Source: Chelonoidis abingdonii (lineage: Eukaryota; Chordata; Testudines; Testudinidae). From it: DNA of 64,000 nt. The notes beneath the pieces are model-generated. The model did no database searches and had not been told where the DNA came from. It saw only the letters and a program-made list of their open reading frames with translations. The position numbers and the translations under genes are program-made. Shown here piece after piece: positions 21,586-34,350 of this stretch. The DNA lies in the NCBI RefSeq assembly GCF_003597395.2, contig NC_133770.1, positions 288,389,136 through 288,453,135 of the forward strand, in the 5' to 3' direction. The first letter of the stretch is position 1, and each line of letters opens with the position of its first letter.

Positions 21586-24500
21586 GAACTCATTTACAAT
21601 AATCTGTTTATTAAGTGTACTCAATCCCTGATTGCGTGAAGAAAACTGGTAGCAGCACAGAGACAACTCTCATTTGCAGAAAACTCTGCCCTGCCTTCAG
21701 AAGTCTTTGTCTCTTTCCAGGGTCACACACAAATCTCACCGCTTAACAGACTCTGTACCCCACTTTCCCGCTTAGCCCTTGCACACTGGGAAACCTTTAA
21801 TCAACCTGGCCTGGCTAGGTGAGCTTGGGTGTCTGTCCTGCTTTAGAGCAGCTGCTCTGCTACACAAAGGAATTGAGGGCTTTACCTGCCAGAGAAAGGT
21901 GAGCACTGTAACCCACACAGTACTCTTAATGACTCTCTGGGTGCCCTTACTGCCTGGCATCTTTAGCTCTTGTTATGGGGAGTTTCATCCCAAGAAATGT
22001 ACTGTAAATCTATGGCCTCCTAATAGGCAAGTCATAATAATAAAACTAGCAGCCCTGTTTTCCTTTAGATGTACTCTGAAATTATGCCTAAAACACTTAT
22101 TGAGGTTAATGGGATCTTCATGCATGCATCCAACCTCATGTTGAAGAGAGAGCTGACTCTTAAAGGGCCACAAGAAATTACTAATAAGCCCTGAATGTTT
22201 TTTTTGTATTATTTTGGCTGCTCCCCATTAGAGCATGCCTACATGCAGATGACAGTGTATAAATATGAATTGTTCTGCTCTGACACCTTCCAACACTCCA
22301 GCTGCCAGTAATCCGCTCAAAATATCGGTGTGCACATGCCCTCCTCCTCCTCCACACACACACACAACCACACACAAGAAGGAGCACTTCGTTTTAAGTC
22401 AGACTATCTGAAAGTGCTTTTTAGCTCCCATTGGAACACTTTCCTTGAGAGCAAGAAAGCTTATACGAGACCAAACCATTCTGCTATTAAAAATGGGACA
22501 TCCTTTTTAATTAGATATCCATGGAGATTTTTTTTTAACATGAAATGTATTTGTTCGGTGCCCTTGAATGCTAATGGAAAGGGTGCTTTACCAGTGTGTA
22601 TTTTAATTGTAACTGAAGGGAAGAAGATGGCCCTTTGTTTCCTCCACAGATGGTTGCTTTTCACTAGCCACCTAGATCTACTCTATTGCTGCTTTAGATA
22701 CCATGTTATCTATGTCCCACGCTGAACCCCTACTATCCAGTTCTGACTATTCAAACACCTCACGAAGGAATGAAATCATGTGAAAGCACAGAAACCACGA
22801 AAGGAGCTAATCCTATATCCCTCTGCTTCCTTTCAACATCTTTCTTTTCCTTCAGCTGGCTTTTGTCTCCAGTTTCTAAGGCCAGTTGAAAAGTAGACAT
22901 TTTGTGCTGCAAACATGTCGTTTATTTTCTCTCCTCAGAACACGGAGAGCTTGATGTATTGCTTTATATAAATGCTACAGATTAAAGCTGCTCTTAATAT
23001 TTGTGGGGTTTTTAAGCACGATGCTAATACAGCGCTGCTGTCCTTAAAGATATAACAAAACACAACCCTCCAGGGAAAAGCTATGAAATAAATATTTTTT
23101 GAGATAACACATTTCTTCACTTTGCATAAATTTAACACCGTGCTTTCTGTACAATATGTGATCTTTCCGCTAACTCCCCACAGACACAAATAGCTCTGGT
23201 GAGATGTTATGAAAGACAAGCAACAAAAGCTAAGGAAGACACCACACATTAAGGATCCTGAATTTTATTTAGGGTTCGTTTTGGCGGGAGGGGGGGAAGG
23301 GATGGCCTACTTAAAGTTACAGAGCCTTCCAATGTCGTGATGCAAAGTTGGGTCTGAAAAAGCTCTTAGAATATGTATTAACCATATTCAGACACATGAA
23401 ATCTTAGTAGTCAACATGCAACAAGCAATATTCATGAAGGCTTTGAGGTGCCTGTAAAACAAATTAATAGGACCGTGCAGTCACCTTCGTTCAGAAAGAG
23501 TGTTGTAGCGTGCATCATTCTGTACTACCAGGCTGTGAGCTAATTACTTGTACTGACGAGCTCACTGGGAATGAGATATTACAATGCAAGTAGTATGTCT
23601 TGATGCAACAGGAGGCTGCAGAATGCCGCCTGGAGCAGTTGCTATGCCAGAAATAGCCTCTTGGAAATTATGCAGCTTTGGGAACTTCACACCTTTTCTT
23701 TTCTTTTCTAATTTCTTTGTAATGTTATAAACCACCATCCAGGACTGGGAATAGGTTAATGTATTGCATCAAAATAAAAATGCAAGCCTCATGATAGGGG
23801 AAATGCTGGATAAAATAATACATTTACATCGGTCAAATATATTCCGTAGATTCCCTTATTAAATGGCAACGTCTCAACATGCACCTCTTCCCCTGTCTCC
23901 CTGAAGTTTCCCTCTGTCTTTCCTTGCTGACATGACAATCTGATCGTCCTTCAGGCTCTGCTGCTGGAGACCTGTCAGTTGAATTTAAGGTTATCTTGTA
24001 CAAGTAAACAGGGGTCTAAAGAACTGGAGTCTCGTGTAACTATAGTATTACAATTAAGTTGGATCCCAGTCCTGCTACACTGAAGTCACTTGGGGTCTCT
24101 GTAGGTGCTATACATTGAAGGATCAGGGCCTTCGATAGAATATGTGTAAATGAATCAGGCTCGACCTAGTGTAAGACTATTGAAGTGGAAGATGCATCAT
24201 TTGACAGGCAACAAAGCCATGGAGTGTACCTGGTTTTGGTGACTCTAGCTCCTTAACCGTCATGTGGTTAAATTCAAGCAAACATCATTATTATTATTAA
24301 TATTATTGTTGATTTGCTAGACTTGCACTAATCCAAGAGTAGAAGTCCGTAAATTATGGCATTTATTTTCACTAGATTTGCTAAAAGTTTTCATATTCAT
24401 CTTGTGACCTCAAGGTTGAGAGGTTTTAGCGATTTCCTTACCGGTAATATCCAGTGAAACTATGTGCCAACCACACACAACATAAATGCCCAATTGCAGT

Positions 24501-25673
24501 TGGTATAGCTAGTTAATTGTTTAAAAATGAAGTGTAGTACACTGACTATGCCCCTTCTTTGGATGGGGACCTCCGCTAACATTTTATAGTTATGTAATAG
24601 AGCATTTACTGCACACCAGCATACTGTGTCCTCTTGGCTGGAAATGAGAAGAGAGTTTCTAATCAGTAAAGGAGCGAGATTCTAGAACAGTCTTCCAATA
24701 GGAGTAGTGGGGGGCAAATTGTGCTTTTCAGATAATAAACTACTCCGCATATTAACTTAAGGTGCAGATACAGCAAAATGATGCTAATAGACGGCTCTTC
24801 TGCACACAGTAGCCATTTGGAAAACTCCGGTTTCACTCAGGGTCCCAAGACTCTTGTCGCAGAAGGTGAACAGCATCTAGGAGAGCGACTGAGCCAGTTC
24901 GCTCATCCCTGGGGCAGAGCGGCTAGTGCTTGACAACACACAAAATGGCAATTCCTCCAGCTGATTATGAAGTTGTGTTGAATGGTGATCCAAACGGAGC
25001 CCAGCTGATCAACCAGACTATGGGCGTAAGGCTGAGCAACAAAAAGCAAGCACGCATCGATGTGTGGCACTCACAGGGCTCTGACAAGGGCATGTGTAGA
25101 CAAGCAAAAATCCCCCTTGTGCAATGCAAATGTAACCCATACAAGTGTAACCCATACAACTTCTGGGTGTGGTGTTCTCACTGAGTCCACCTGGAGAGAG
25201 TTAAATGAGTCTGCTCTACAGCCTTAGCTAACAGCCAGTTGGCTTTTAGCTCATGCACTAGCTCCAGAGGTCCCAGATTTGATACTGGTGGCGTTACACG
25301 AGTTTTGGAAATTCTGCCATTAGAAAATCTGACACAAGCTGATTTTCATTCACCAACACAGTGATTCTGCCTCTGACGTGTTTTGGGGGACAAAATGTCA
25401 AAGTTTAAATGCAGCTTTTTGGGGGGGCTTCACTTTGCCTCATCCTGAACATCACTTCGGTGATCGGTTGTAACGAGTCTGAGAAAGGAGAGGAGAGGAG
25501 ACAGCAGAAGGGCTGTCCTTTTGTGGGAGGCTGGGGAGGTTAATGATAAACATCTTTCCTGCCTGGCTCCTCTGAAAGAGTGGTAGAAGGAGTTCTTTGG
25601 AGGGAGAGTAAGGGTCATGGGCCTGGGGTGGGGCGAGGGGTACATCTTCATTAAATGATGAGAGGCAGAGGAG
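21586..25673. other. Longest repeat-poor stretch; possible conserved non-coding DNA
   Basis: About 4 kb with almost no element that I can name and no gene. It contains a CA-type microsatellite (about 22350-22380), an A-run and a few short frames. The minus-strand frame 22935-23249 and the plus-strand frame 22330-22725 show no family features. A 14-bp tandem duplication (tgtaacccatacaa) occurs at about 25132-25160. Base composition near 22150-23950 is even, unlike decayed transposons, so conserved regulatory sequence is possible but not shown. Confidence 0.3.
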
Positions 25674-25682
25674 TGGCTGAAG

Positions 25683-25834
25683 GCCAGTGCTAGGCATAAG
25701 CAGACTAAGCAATTGCTTAGGGCCCTGAGAAGCTCAAGGGGGCCACCCTATTCACTTTTTAAATATGTGTTGTGTGTTTATGTGGGGGGGGGCAATATCC
25801 CTGCTGAGGGCCCCCAATGGACTAGCACCACCTC
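25683..25834. mobile_element. Short MITE with perfect target duplication
   Basis: The element begins gccagtgctaggcataagc and ends gactagcaccacctc. It is flanked by identical 9-bp repeats tggctgaag (25674-25682 and 25835-25843), of which 8 bp would be a hAT-type duplication. Within it, ttgcttagggcc and gagggcccccaatgg belong to a family that I recognise from other turtle sequence. The termini are only weakly inverted. Confidence 0.7.
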
Positions 25835-25843
25835 TGGCTGAAG

Positions 25844-27690
25844 CATAGGGGAGGAGGAAGAGGTACAGCTTGCAATGTCCTAAGGCTTTCAGCAGAGCCT
25901 GCAATATTGACTGGAAAGCGCCTGCAGTCCTCTAGAGTTGATTTTACACAGCCCCTTGGCATTAGGAAACAGCAAGTGCTATTTACCAACAAAGCTGAAT
26001 TATTATCAAATATTTACATGGCGATCATACAGCACAGTTCATTACACACAATGCACAGCAGAACTGAGTATGGGGACAAGTTTACGTACCAGAAATTAAG
26101 TACCAGATTATCCCAGGGCTGACTAATGAGAGCCTTCGTTCTGATTTGTTTACCAAGGCAAGATGGATAAAGTAGCTTTTTACCAGATCAACAAATACTG
26201 TAAAAGACATAAAAGGTCAAAATGGATAAATATCAAGCCACACAAATCTCATCTTTAGCTAAAGGAACTTGCTGTTTTTATGACAACTCATCTTACAACA
26301 GGATGCTACAAACCCATCAGAGAGACACTGTAGAAATCATATGTTGAAGCACTGTCCATCTTGCTATTAATAACATTACAAGTATTCTCTTGTATCATAG
26401 CAGTGGTTTTTAACTGTTCTTCATAAATATTTCTGGAGCTGGCTGAATTACACTTCTATTGATTTCTCCATTAAATGTAATCTGATCAATTTTATAGCAT
26501 CAGTTGAGGAATGAAATCATTTAACTTTGATGGAGCTCTTGCATTTCCTCTATGGATTTTTGAGGTGTTTCTGAGAAATATATTTTCATTTCATGGGAGA
26601 GACGTTGATTTGACAACTTGCTTTACAAAATTAGAGTCACTTTCATGTAAGGCAGCAACACTGGGGAATCTGTGTACCGCCTTGGTGCTATTTGAATTTT
26701 CTGCACACATTGCAGTCCCACAGAGCAATTTGTCATTACCTCTGCTAATGATTATGTGAGCCTGAACCCAGGTGAGTAGCTGGTAAACAAATGCTGATTT
26801 CTGGCAAGCTAACAAAGAATGTGGTTTTAACATTTGTCAGAAAAGAGTGACTCAAGTTTCTAAATACTATACGCTTGGGGAGCATATTATTGCGGATTTC
26901 AATGTTTTCTTGCTACAGAAACCCACACACGCCTAGAATCTGCTGCACAATCTTAAACTTATATTATGATCTGAGCCACTGTTAAAGTCAGCACAGGGGG
27001 TTGCACATGCCCACCTGTGGAACAGTATATTGAAGTTCAATCCCCCCCTGGAAAAATGAAGAGGTTTTGTGAGAAACATTATAGTAGAAAAACCGAAAAT
27101 GTGGGAATGAGATAAGAAAAAAAGGAAAATGTGTTGAGCAATTGTACACTCTTACTTTCACACAGTGTATTAAACTAGTAACTAAGGGGTTAATGAAGTC
27201 CATGTGAGCTGCTGTGGTCCTATTGGCTACAACTGCAGAGGAACTATAAAAAGTGAGACATTGTTGCAATGCATGTTCTAGTCAGATGTGTGATTCAATT
27301 AGCTGGGCTGCCCAGAGCCTTTTGAGAAAATGTTAATAGCTTCCAAGTTGCAGAGGTGCTATCTACACTGAAACGATACTGTGCCTTGGGGACTAATTAG
27401 AACACATTTCCCTACATGTTACCAAACTCTTGAACAGTGTTGAGTTTTATCATGACTGACAAACCCCATTCATTAAACTTCAACTATGCTGAGAACCCAA
27501 ATCATGTTTTAATGGATCCAGCAATACAGTGATTTCCTACAGTGTACACATGCTCTTCCATCTCCCTCTCTTTGGAATCTCTCTTGTGTTTAATAAGGAA
27601 ATCCAAATGATCCTTCCGGTTTCTTATATAGTGATGACTTTTACCTGATCTCCAACTCCTGGAGCTCCTTCAGTGTGAGGTTCTAGGGGG
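25844..27690. other. Unrecognised non-coding stretch
   Basis: No gene and no nameable repeat; AT-rich with even composition. Frames at 26511-26759 and 26591-26833 overlap on opposite strands and look like chance. Confidence 0.4.
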
Positions 27691-28215
27691 TCCTTCCAAA
27701 GGGACTACAACTAAGATGGCTCCCAAAGCCCTCTGACTCCATTTGCAGCATGTGTGGAGTCAGGGGTGGGGGCAGAAGAAACTAGAAACCGCGAGGGAGG
27801 CTTCTGCACGGGGTGAACTTGGCAAGCAGTTGATTGGACCAATGACAAGCCAGGGCTAGACAGCCCTCTTCTCTCCACCCCTCCCCCACTTCCAGCAAGT
27901 TAACTGGGGAAGGGGCAGATGACTTTACAAAAGAAAAAAGAGAGAGTTTAGGTTGAGAAGCTGGGAGAGCGACAGCCTGGCTCAGGGGAGTCCCTGCTGA
28001 ATTCCCCTTCCCTGGAAGGGAGTTTGAACTGCTGGGACTCTGACTACAGGTATCAGGGCGACAGCTCCTGCACTGCAGTGACCATCATCCACAGAAAGAG
28101 AGCCAGAACCGGCTACCAAGAGGCAGCTGAGACCCCAGGAGGATTCCAGGCCAGGGAACCAGTGGGCTGGGTTGGAGGACCCCGCCTTACCCAGGGGTGA
28201 AGTACAAGTAAGGTG
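27690..28215 (+). repeat. Possible LTR-type repeat, class uncertain
   Basis: A GC-rich block runs from aaagggactacaactaagat to gaccccgccttacccagggg. It has the general look of a turtle LTR or retroelement leader (a 'ccagggaaccagtgggctgg' phrase and purine-rich tracts), but no TG...CA ends or duplication could be fixed. Confidence 0.3.
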
Positions 28216-28726
28216 ATTTTTGTTTAAGCCAGCCATGGCTGCAGTGTTTCATCTTAGGACATGCAATCTCAGTGGTACCACCTGCCTTGAGAAGGAACTG
28301 GGGCGGGAGGAGTTTGTGAGCATTAGGAGGTGGGGGCAATCTTTGATCTACCACTGTTTATTATTTATTAGTTAACCTTAACCCCTTCCTTAAGTTCTCC
28401 AGATCCTGTTTTCTTGTTCCCACTGAAGTCACCTCCTCTGTGATGCTGTTATTACTGGTGTGCCGGTTTTATTTACCTTAGGTCCCCTGGGTACTTGGCT
28501 TTTACACTCCTTGCCAGCTAGTAGTATTAACATTGATCTCTCAAGGGACAGTGCCCATTTATCTGGCAGAATAAACAGAGGAACAAGGCACCAAACAAAA
28601 GAATCCATACGAGGACTGGGGAGAAGCTTCTACAAATATTGGGAGAGAAAAGGGAGGATGCTTAAGCCATGCCTGCAGGGAGGGGCTATGTTAAAATTTC
28701 CTAAGTTCAACACAAAAAAATAAGAC
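28216..28726. other. Unrecognised non-coding stretch
   Basis: No gene. An 87-codon lysine/arginine-rich frame (28460-28723) has no recognisable motif. Confidence 0.4.
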
Positions 28727-28940
28727 TGACCATATTGGGACAGACCGGTGGTCCACCTAGCCCAGTATCCTGTCTTCTGACAGTGGCCAAATGCTTCAAA
28801 GGGAACGAATGGAACAGGGCCATTATCGAGTGATCCATCCTGTGATCCACTTCCAGCTTCTAGCAATCAGAGGTTTAAGGCTACTCAGAGCATGAGGCAG
28901 TATTCCTGACCATCGTGGCTAATACCCACTGATGCACAGA
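28727..28940 (+). repeat. Dispersed repeat, 'actgggtcagaccaaaggtcca' family
   Basis: The sequence gaccatattgggacagaccg, then gtggtccacctagcccagta, tcctgtcttctgacagtggc and gtgatccacttccagcttct matches the copy at 43044-43240 over its full length and ends with ctaatacccactgatg. A CR1 tail abuts it. Confidence 0.75.
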
Positions 28941-29105
28941 TTTTAGGCCAAAAGGAGCCATTATGATCACCTAATCTGACCTTCTGCATAGCAAAGGGCA
29001 CAGAATTATGGCCAGTGATTCCTGCACCGAGCCTGTAACTTCTGGTAGAGCCCTAGCACACTGTTTAGAAAGACACCCAGTCTTATGGTAAAGACTTCAA
29101 GTGAA
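28941..29105 (-). mobile_element. CR1 LINE 3' tail
   Basis: gattttaggccaaaaggagc, then cattatgatcacctaatctg and accttctgcatagc is the complement of a CR1 3' end, diverged from the 19150-19345 copy. Confidence 0.65.
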
Positions 29106-30179
29106 TTTGTATTAGGCAAAACAAGACACCATAATAAACGACGCAATCAAAATTCATGAGTCAGACCACCCCCCAATCCGGATATTGTATTTTTTCATCT
29201 GCCTTTTGTTTTTTGGATCTCCTGCTGCCCATCCCCAGGGGATGGGAGGAGAGAAAGTCTCACAATTTGTATTGCCCATTCTGCAAGATTTATTGGGTAA
29301 GGTGGTTTCGGCCATCCCTTGTCCAGCAATTATTCCTGTCTCCTAATCTCCCCTCTGCATCAGCACTTTTGCCCCCAGCTCCCACCCACATCAGTTCAGC
29401 CCTCCAGACTTGAGAGGGGGCAGTTCCAGGGGCTATTTAACACCCCCCTGCCCCTTCTCACACTGGCCAGGTACTGCAGAGAGGAGCGGAGGCCCAGTGC
29501 AGTTCCAGTGGCTCACTGGGTGAGGGGGTGGAGCTGCACTTAGCTGATGGGAACTTTAATAACCCTTCTCCCCCCACAAGAACAGTGAGCAGAGGGGAGA
29601 AACTCTGCTGGCTTCCAGCACGTCTGACCTTCGCGAGGGAACTGGAGTGTCTCACGTCATCGTCAGACAAGCTCAAGTACCTGTGAAATCCCGTCACTCA
29701 TGCTGAAATCACTGGAGTTGGCAATACTGAATATGCAAATGTTATGCAGAATACCCATGTGTCTTTTGGATTGAAGGGGGCAAATTAATTGTCAGCATAA
29801 GCAGCACCACTCTATTGCTATCAACGGAGTTACACCTGCATATAGGAGTGATGGATTTGATGTTTTTACAAGCAATGCTATTCGTGAAGAAAATTCATTT
29901 CCATGAATCCCTGGGTAGGCATTAGTGAGCCATCTCAGAGAAAGTAAGAACTGATCCAAAACTCAAACTGAATACTTGAGGCTTAACTTCTTTTTTTAAA
30001 TCACATTTCATACCTTTGCACTTCCGGGTTCTGTTGAGTGGCAGAAATGGATACAATGAAATACTGCCTGGCAAAGAGGACTTTCCTTCAATTTGCAGTC
30101 TGATCACGTCCAGGAAATATAGGCAATCTTGCAGGATTTTCTGATTCTGAGCCAATTTTCATGCCCATGGGGTTCAGAT
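29106..30179. other. Unrecognised non-coding stretch
   Basis: No gene; 29400-29620 is GC-rich with a few short frames on both strands. Confidence 0.4.
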
Positions 30180-30345
30180 AGGTGCTTTTGAAACTCTACC
30201 CTAGACCACTAAGGGATTTAGGAACCTAAGCAGAGTCTAAATCCCAGTTTTAAAAGTGACTTGTGCACATCGAAGGAGCCTATTACCCAGTCAAAGAGAC
30301 TACTAAGTGCCATAGTGACTATTGAAAGCAGGACTTTGGTGTCTA
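30180..30345. repeat. Dispersed repeat fragment, class uncertain
   Basis: ggtgcttttgaaactctacc, then actaagggatttaggaacct and taaatcccagttttaaaagt resemble a turtle repeat of the form 'taaatcccattgg...ggcgcttttgaaaat'. No boundaries found. Confidence 0.35.
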
Positions 30346-30652
30346 AATCAGTTATATTTTTTTGAAAATATTACCTCTTAACTTTTGAGTGCTCTAAGCA
30401 GGTGGAATTCTACCCCGCTCTGAACAGAGGATATCCACATCAAAGACATCTTCTTCCTGGGCTAGATCTGTATTGTTAACACAAACTACAAAACATAAGC
30501 ATCAGCTGAAGATTTTTTCCACAACTTGGTTGTTCTGAGGGTTTATGGCAGGCTCCACTTTGCTTTGATTCAGAGACATTCTTACTCTGACACCCCACCC
30601 ACCCCCACCTTCTAGATTATAGATAATTTGACACAACTGGTCCAGCCTCGTA

Positions 30653-30928
30653 GGGTGTGTCTACACTGCAATTAAAAACCCATGGCTAGCCCATGCCAGC
30701 TGACTTGGGCTCGCACAAAGGGGCTGTTTAATTGCAGTGAGGACATTCAGGCTTAGGCTGGAGCCTGAGCTCCAGGACTCTGTGAGGTGGGAGGGTCCCA
30801 GAGCTCAGGCTGCAGACAAAGCCAGAACATCTACACTGCAATTAAACAGCCTCGTAGCCCCAGGCCAGTGAGCCCAAGTCAGATGGCGCAGGCCAGCCAT
30901 GGATTTTTAATGGCAAAGTAGCCCTGCC
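30653..30928. mobile_element. Foldback MITE (about 275 bp)
   Basis: The left arm gggtgtgtctacactgcaat, then taaaaacccatggctagccc and atgccagctgacttgggct is mirrored on the right by agcccaagtcagatggcgca, ggccagccatggatttttaa and tggcaaagtagccctgccc (about 80% by eye). An inner pair, ctgtttaattgcagtg and ctacactgcaattaaacag, is also inverted. This is typical of short DNA-transposon-derived foldback elements. The target duplication is not clear. Confidence 0.7.
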
Positions 30929-31754
30929 CACAGTGACTCAAGACATCTCTTGACACCTCTATGAAGGGTTGAAGCATTTGACATCAGGATGACTCAGCTG
31001 AAGAGCCTTGCATCCCAACATGTGCTCTTAGAATATGCCACTCTGTTACATACTTTATCCAAAGTGGACCTTCACGTGTTTGGAAGTTCATCCGTTGCTA
31101 GTTCTGGGACTTATTATCTGACAACAAAACCATTAGTTTTACCTTGGTGCTCTTATTTAAAAAATGTCTTTTATAAGAATGACGGGTCAGTAACCCTAGC
31201 ATAAACCAGGAGGAACTTCAGTGATGACAGTAGGGATATATCTGTATAACAACAATGTAATCGATATCAGAACCAGGCCTAACATATGTAGTCTGAGTTC
31301 AAATGATGAAGTAGGCAACTCAGACACTGACGTATTGGAGCTACATATCGATATGTACGTATCTGCTCCACTTGGGTAGCCTTTATGGCTTTTTATTGGC
31401 AGGGGATGCCTTCAAAAGAAATATCTTTTGGCCAGGCTTTCATTACCACAAGCTATCTTATAGTTAAAATATTCCGCGGTCAAATATAGATCATCCCTCA
31501 AGTAAGTAATTAGAACAGTAGTCCCAGAAAGAAGTATTCAGAGGTTAGAGAGGATAAGAAATTGAACAGGAGCCAACAATGCAATTCCATTACAAAAAGG
31601 CAAAAGCTTTTTTGGGTTGTATTCATGAGAGTGCAATATATTAAATGAGTGCAGTAAATATTTCACCATATGTGGCATTGGTAAGGTCTCGGTTGCAGTA
31701 TTACATTATGTGGTTGACTGCATTTAGTTTGGGGCACAGCTGGACAAATTCGTC
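30929..31754. other. Unrecognised non-coding stretch
   Basis: No gene or nameable repeat. Confidence 0.4.
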
Positions 31755-31905
31755 CCTGGTTTACCTTCACTGATTTATTATTATCTGTATTGCACTGGTA
31801 TCTAGGAACCCCAGTCATGGACCGGGACCCCATTATGTTGGGAACTGTACAAACACAGATAAAAAATGCAGTCCCTGCCCCCAAAAGCTTGTAATCTAAG
31901 GCATG
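31755..31905 (-). repeat. MIR-type SINE 3' part
   Basis: ttattattatctgtattgca, then tctaggaaccccagtcatgg, accgggaccccattatgttg and ccccaaaagcttgtaatcta is the complement of the module seen at 7370-7505. Confidence 0.7.
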
Positions 31906-32193
31906 TTCACACTACTCTAGTGCCTTCAAGCTTTGGACCAGGGTCTGTATGCTCAGTCTGGATTTGTCAGAGGATAGCAGCCGAAGGGTGTGCCCACTCT
32001 GAGCTGAGGAGGTGATTCCCAACTCAAGGAGACATACTCATGCTAGCTCTTATTGAGCTAGTGTGCTAAAAATAAAGTGTAGCTGCCGCAGATGGCCGGG
32101 CTAGCTACCACGCTCAGGGCAACTAGACACTCTCACAACTTGCACCACCATAGCTACACCTTTTATTTAGTACACTAGCTAAGCTGGGAATCA
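31906..32193. repeat. Probable MITE sequence
   Basis: atgttcacactactctagtg and tattgagctagtgtgctaaa with ccgggctagctaccacgctc are phrases from a turtle MITE family. The terminus is unclear because a solo LTR follows directly. Confidence 0.4.
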
Positions 32194-32198
32194 CACCT

Positions 32199-32850
32199 TG
32201 TCATAAACAGATAGTTAAGATTTAATGCCTCTTTTACCTGGAAAGGGTTAAGAAGTTCACCTAGCCTAGCTGACACCTGACTAGAGGAACCAATGGGGGA
32301 ACAAGATGTTTCAAAAGAAAGGAGGGATGTTTTCCTTTGTTTAGAGTCTCAGTTTCAGCTGGAATGAAAAAGATCAAGGAACCAGCCTCTTATCAGAGTA
32401 GTAAGTTTTAGAAAGGGATAAATAGGTTTATGTTTATTTTCTTTGTGACTTGTCTTGGTGCCATTAAGGGAATTATCAAATTTGGGTATTCTTGTGTGTA
32501 TTAAGATTTTTGCCCAGGGGAACATCCTCTGTGTTTTGAATCTGTTGTCTGTGAGAGTAGCTGGTATGCTAATCTCTCCCAGAGGGTTTTCTTTTACCTT
32601 GCTTTTCTTTAATTAAAAGCCTTCTTTTTAAATACCTGATTGATTTTTTCCTTGTTTTTAGATCCAAGGGGTTTGGATCTGTGTTCACCAGGAAATTGAT
32701 GAAGTCTCTCAAGACTACCCAGGGAAGAAAAGTAGTGCTTGGGGGTGGTGGCAGCGAAACCAGATCTAAGCTGGTAATTAAGCTTAGAAGTGTCCATGCA
32801 GGTCCCCACATCTGTACCCTAACGTTCAGAGTGGGGAAGGAACCTTGACA
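32199..32850 (+). mobile_element. Solo LTR, family A copy 1 (652 bp)
   Basis: The element begins TGTCATAAACAGATAG and ends AACCTTGACA, a TG...CA LTR. Flanking 5-bp repeats are identical: cacct at 32194-32198 and at 32851-32855. No internal retroviral region is attached, so it is a solo LTR produced by recombination of two LTRs. Shared blocks with the copies at 50679 and 58508 include the start, an aagggttaa block, an early 'agccaat/gaaccaat' motif and the 3' end ...gagtggggaa...cTTGACA. Confidence 0.9.
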
Positions 32851-32859
32851 CACCTGCAG

Positions 32860-33375
32860 CGCCAAGGGCAGACATTCCCTAAGCATAAGACAAGAGACAA
32901 TTGGTGGATACTGCCAGGAGAGCACCAAGAAACAACGAGATAATTCTTGCCAGCATGATTGGCAGGGGTCTCAGCCCACCAACTGCTTAATTTTTGTCAG
33001 GCTTTTGGTAGGTATCCTGGCAGAGGAGCATTTTAAGAAGGGATTTGAAGGAGGACAACGAGGTGGCTCTGTGGATGTTAATGGGGGGGACAGCATAGGA
33101 GGAAGCATGACGGTGCTAGTTTAAAAGTGTAACAAGTGGGCAGTGGAGGCTGGTAGTATTGTCAGAGTGGAGGCAGGAGTGGACATCTTGGTAATCACTG
33201 AGGGTGTGGCCAGGACATGAAAGTGATGACAAGTAGCTTATGCTTGATGTGACAGAGAAGAGGGTGCCAGTGAGGCAGATTTGTAGAGAGGGGTGACGTG
33301 GGCAAAACAAGGGGCTAGGAATATGATCTTAGCGACAGTGTTTTGAATGGATATAAGCTGATATAATTTGAATAG
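32860..33375. repeat. Old LINE 3'-UTR-like repeat
   Basis: tttgtagagaggggtgacgt, then gggcaaaacaaggggctagg, aatatgatcttagcgacagt and gttttgaatggatataagct strongly resembles the 3' part of an ancient CR1/L3-type LINE. The 5' boundary is vague. Confidence 0.5.
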
Positions 33376-34080
33376 AATTGATCTGAATGGAATCAAAACC
33401 AGGATGAATTTGGGCCAGTGCCATAGACTTTACCTTTAGAACAGCCCATTCGGGAGGGTATGGGTGCTTCCTTTGTCTCTGATGGCTTTCTCCTGCAGCA
33501 GGGGTCACTGTAGAATCCATCTGAAGAGGGCTGTGTTCCTCCATGTACAGGGACAGGGAAACCATTCGTCCCACCCCTCTCTGGGGCTAAGAGTAGCTGA
33601 AATGAAAGAAGCAAAACTGAGCTGTCCCACAGCCCCCAAACAGTTTGGGTTAATCCTGCTCTCCTTGAAAGGCAAACAGGTCAATAGTCTCTGTGCTTGG
33701 ATTGGGTTTCTAACCTCGTCAGCCTAAGTGGGCCCAGGCCGAGCTTTCTGGGCTCTAAGGAAAAGAAAAACAAAGTAAAGCAGGGCCCAGGTGGCAGAGG
33801 ATCTTCAGCAGCTTTCCTAGCCAGCAGCCCCTGCTCTGTGGGTTCAAGGAGCTCTGAGATCTAGCTCTGCTTCCTTCTGAGTGCCGCCCTCAGTGAGCTT
33901 GGATCCCTCCTTTCAAGGAGCTACCATTCTCCAGCTGCAATGGGCCTCACAGGTGTGCTGGAGTTGACCTGATGGTGCCTAGATGAGCCCCCTCGTGACT
34001 GCGTCGGGGATCTGTCCCACCACAGCCAGGATTTTTGAAAAAGAAAAATTGTTTTGATGTTAAAGCCTTAAACAGGGACC
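33376..34080. other. Unrecognised non-coding stretch
   Basis: No gene. Short frames on both strands between 33393 and 33727 look like chance. Confidence 0.4.
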
Positions 34081-34350
34081 CTGGAGATCTGGATTCACTT
34101 CCTCTACCACAGAGTCCTTGTGTGTCCTTGGGCAAGTCACTTAATCTCTCTGTTCCTCAATACCTCACCTGTACAACAGGAATATTAACACTTCTTTTCT
34201 CCCACCCTTTGTTTAGACAATAATCTAGTCATGGCAACAATGGCCTCTTTCTACTACGCATTTGTACCATGCCTAGCACAATGCGCCCAGATCTCATTTG
34301 GGACCTCTAGGCACTCCTGTAATATTAACAATCACAATTCATTACACACA
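34081..34350 (+). repeat. MIR-type SINE, both central and 3' parts
   Basis: The sequence ccttgggcaagtcacttaat followed by ctctctgttcctcaatacct is the classic MIR core, and catttgtaccatgcctagca, caatgcgcccagatctcatt and ggcactcctgtaatatta is its 3' module. This is the most complete copy in the window. Confidence 0.75.

Noticed and set aside
24930..25184. 84-codon frame beginning MTTHKMAIPPADYEVV, first thought to be an exon
   Set aside because: No family match that I recognise, no splice context, and its 3' end runs into a small tandem repeat.
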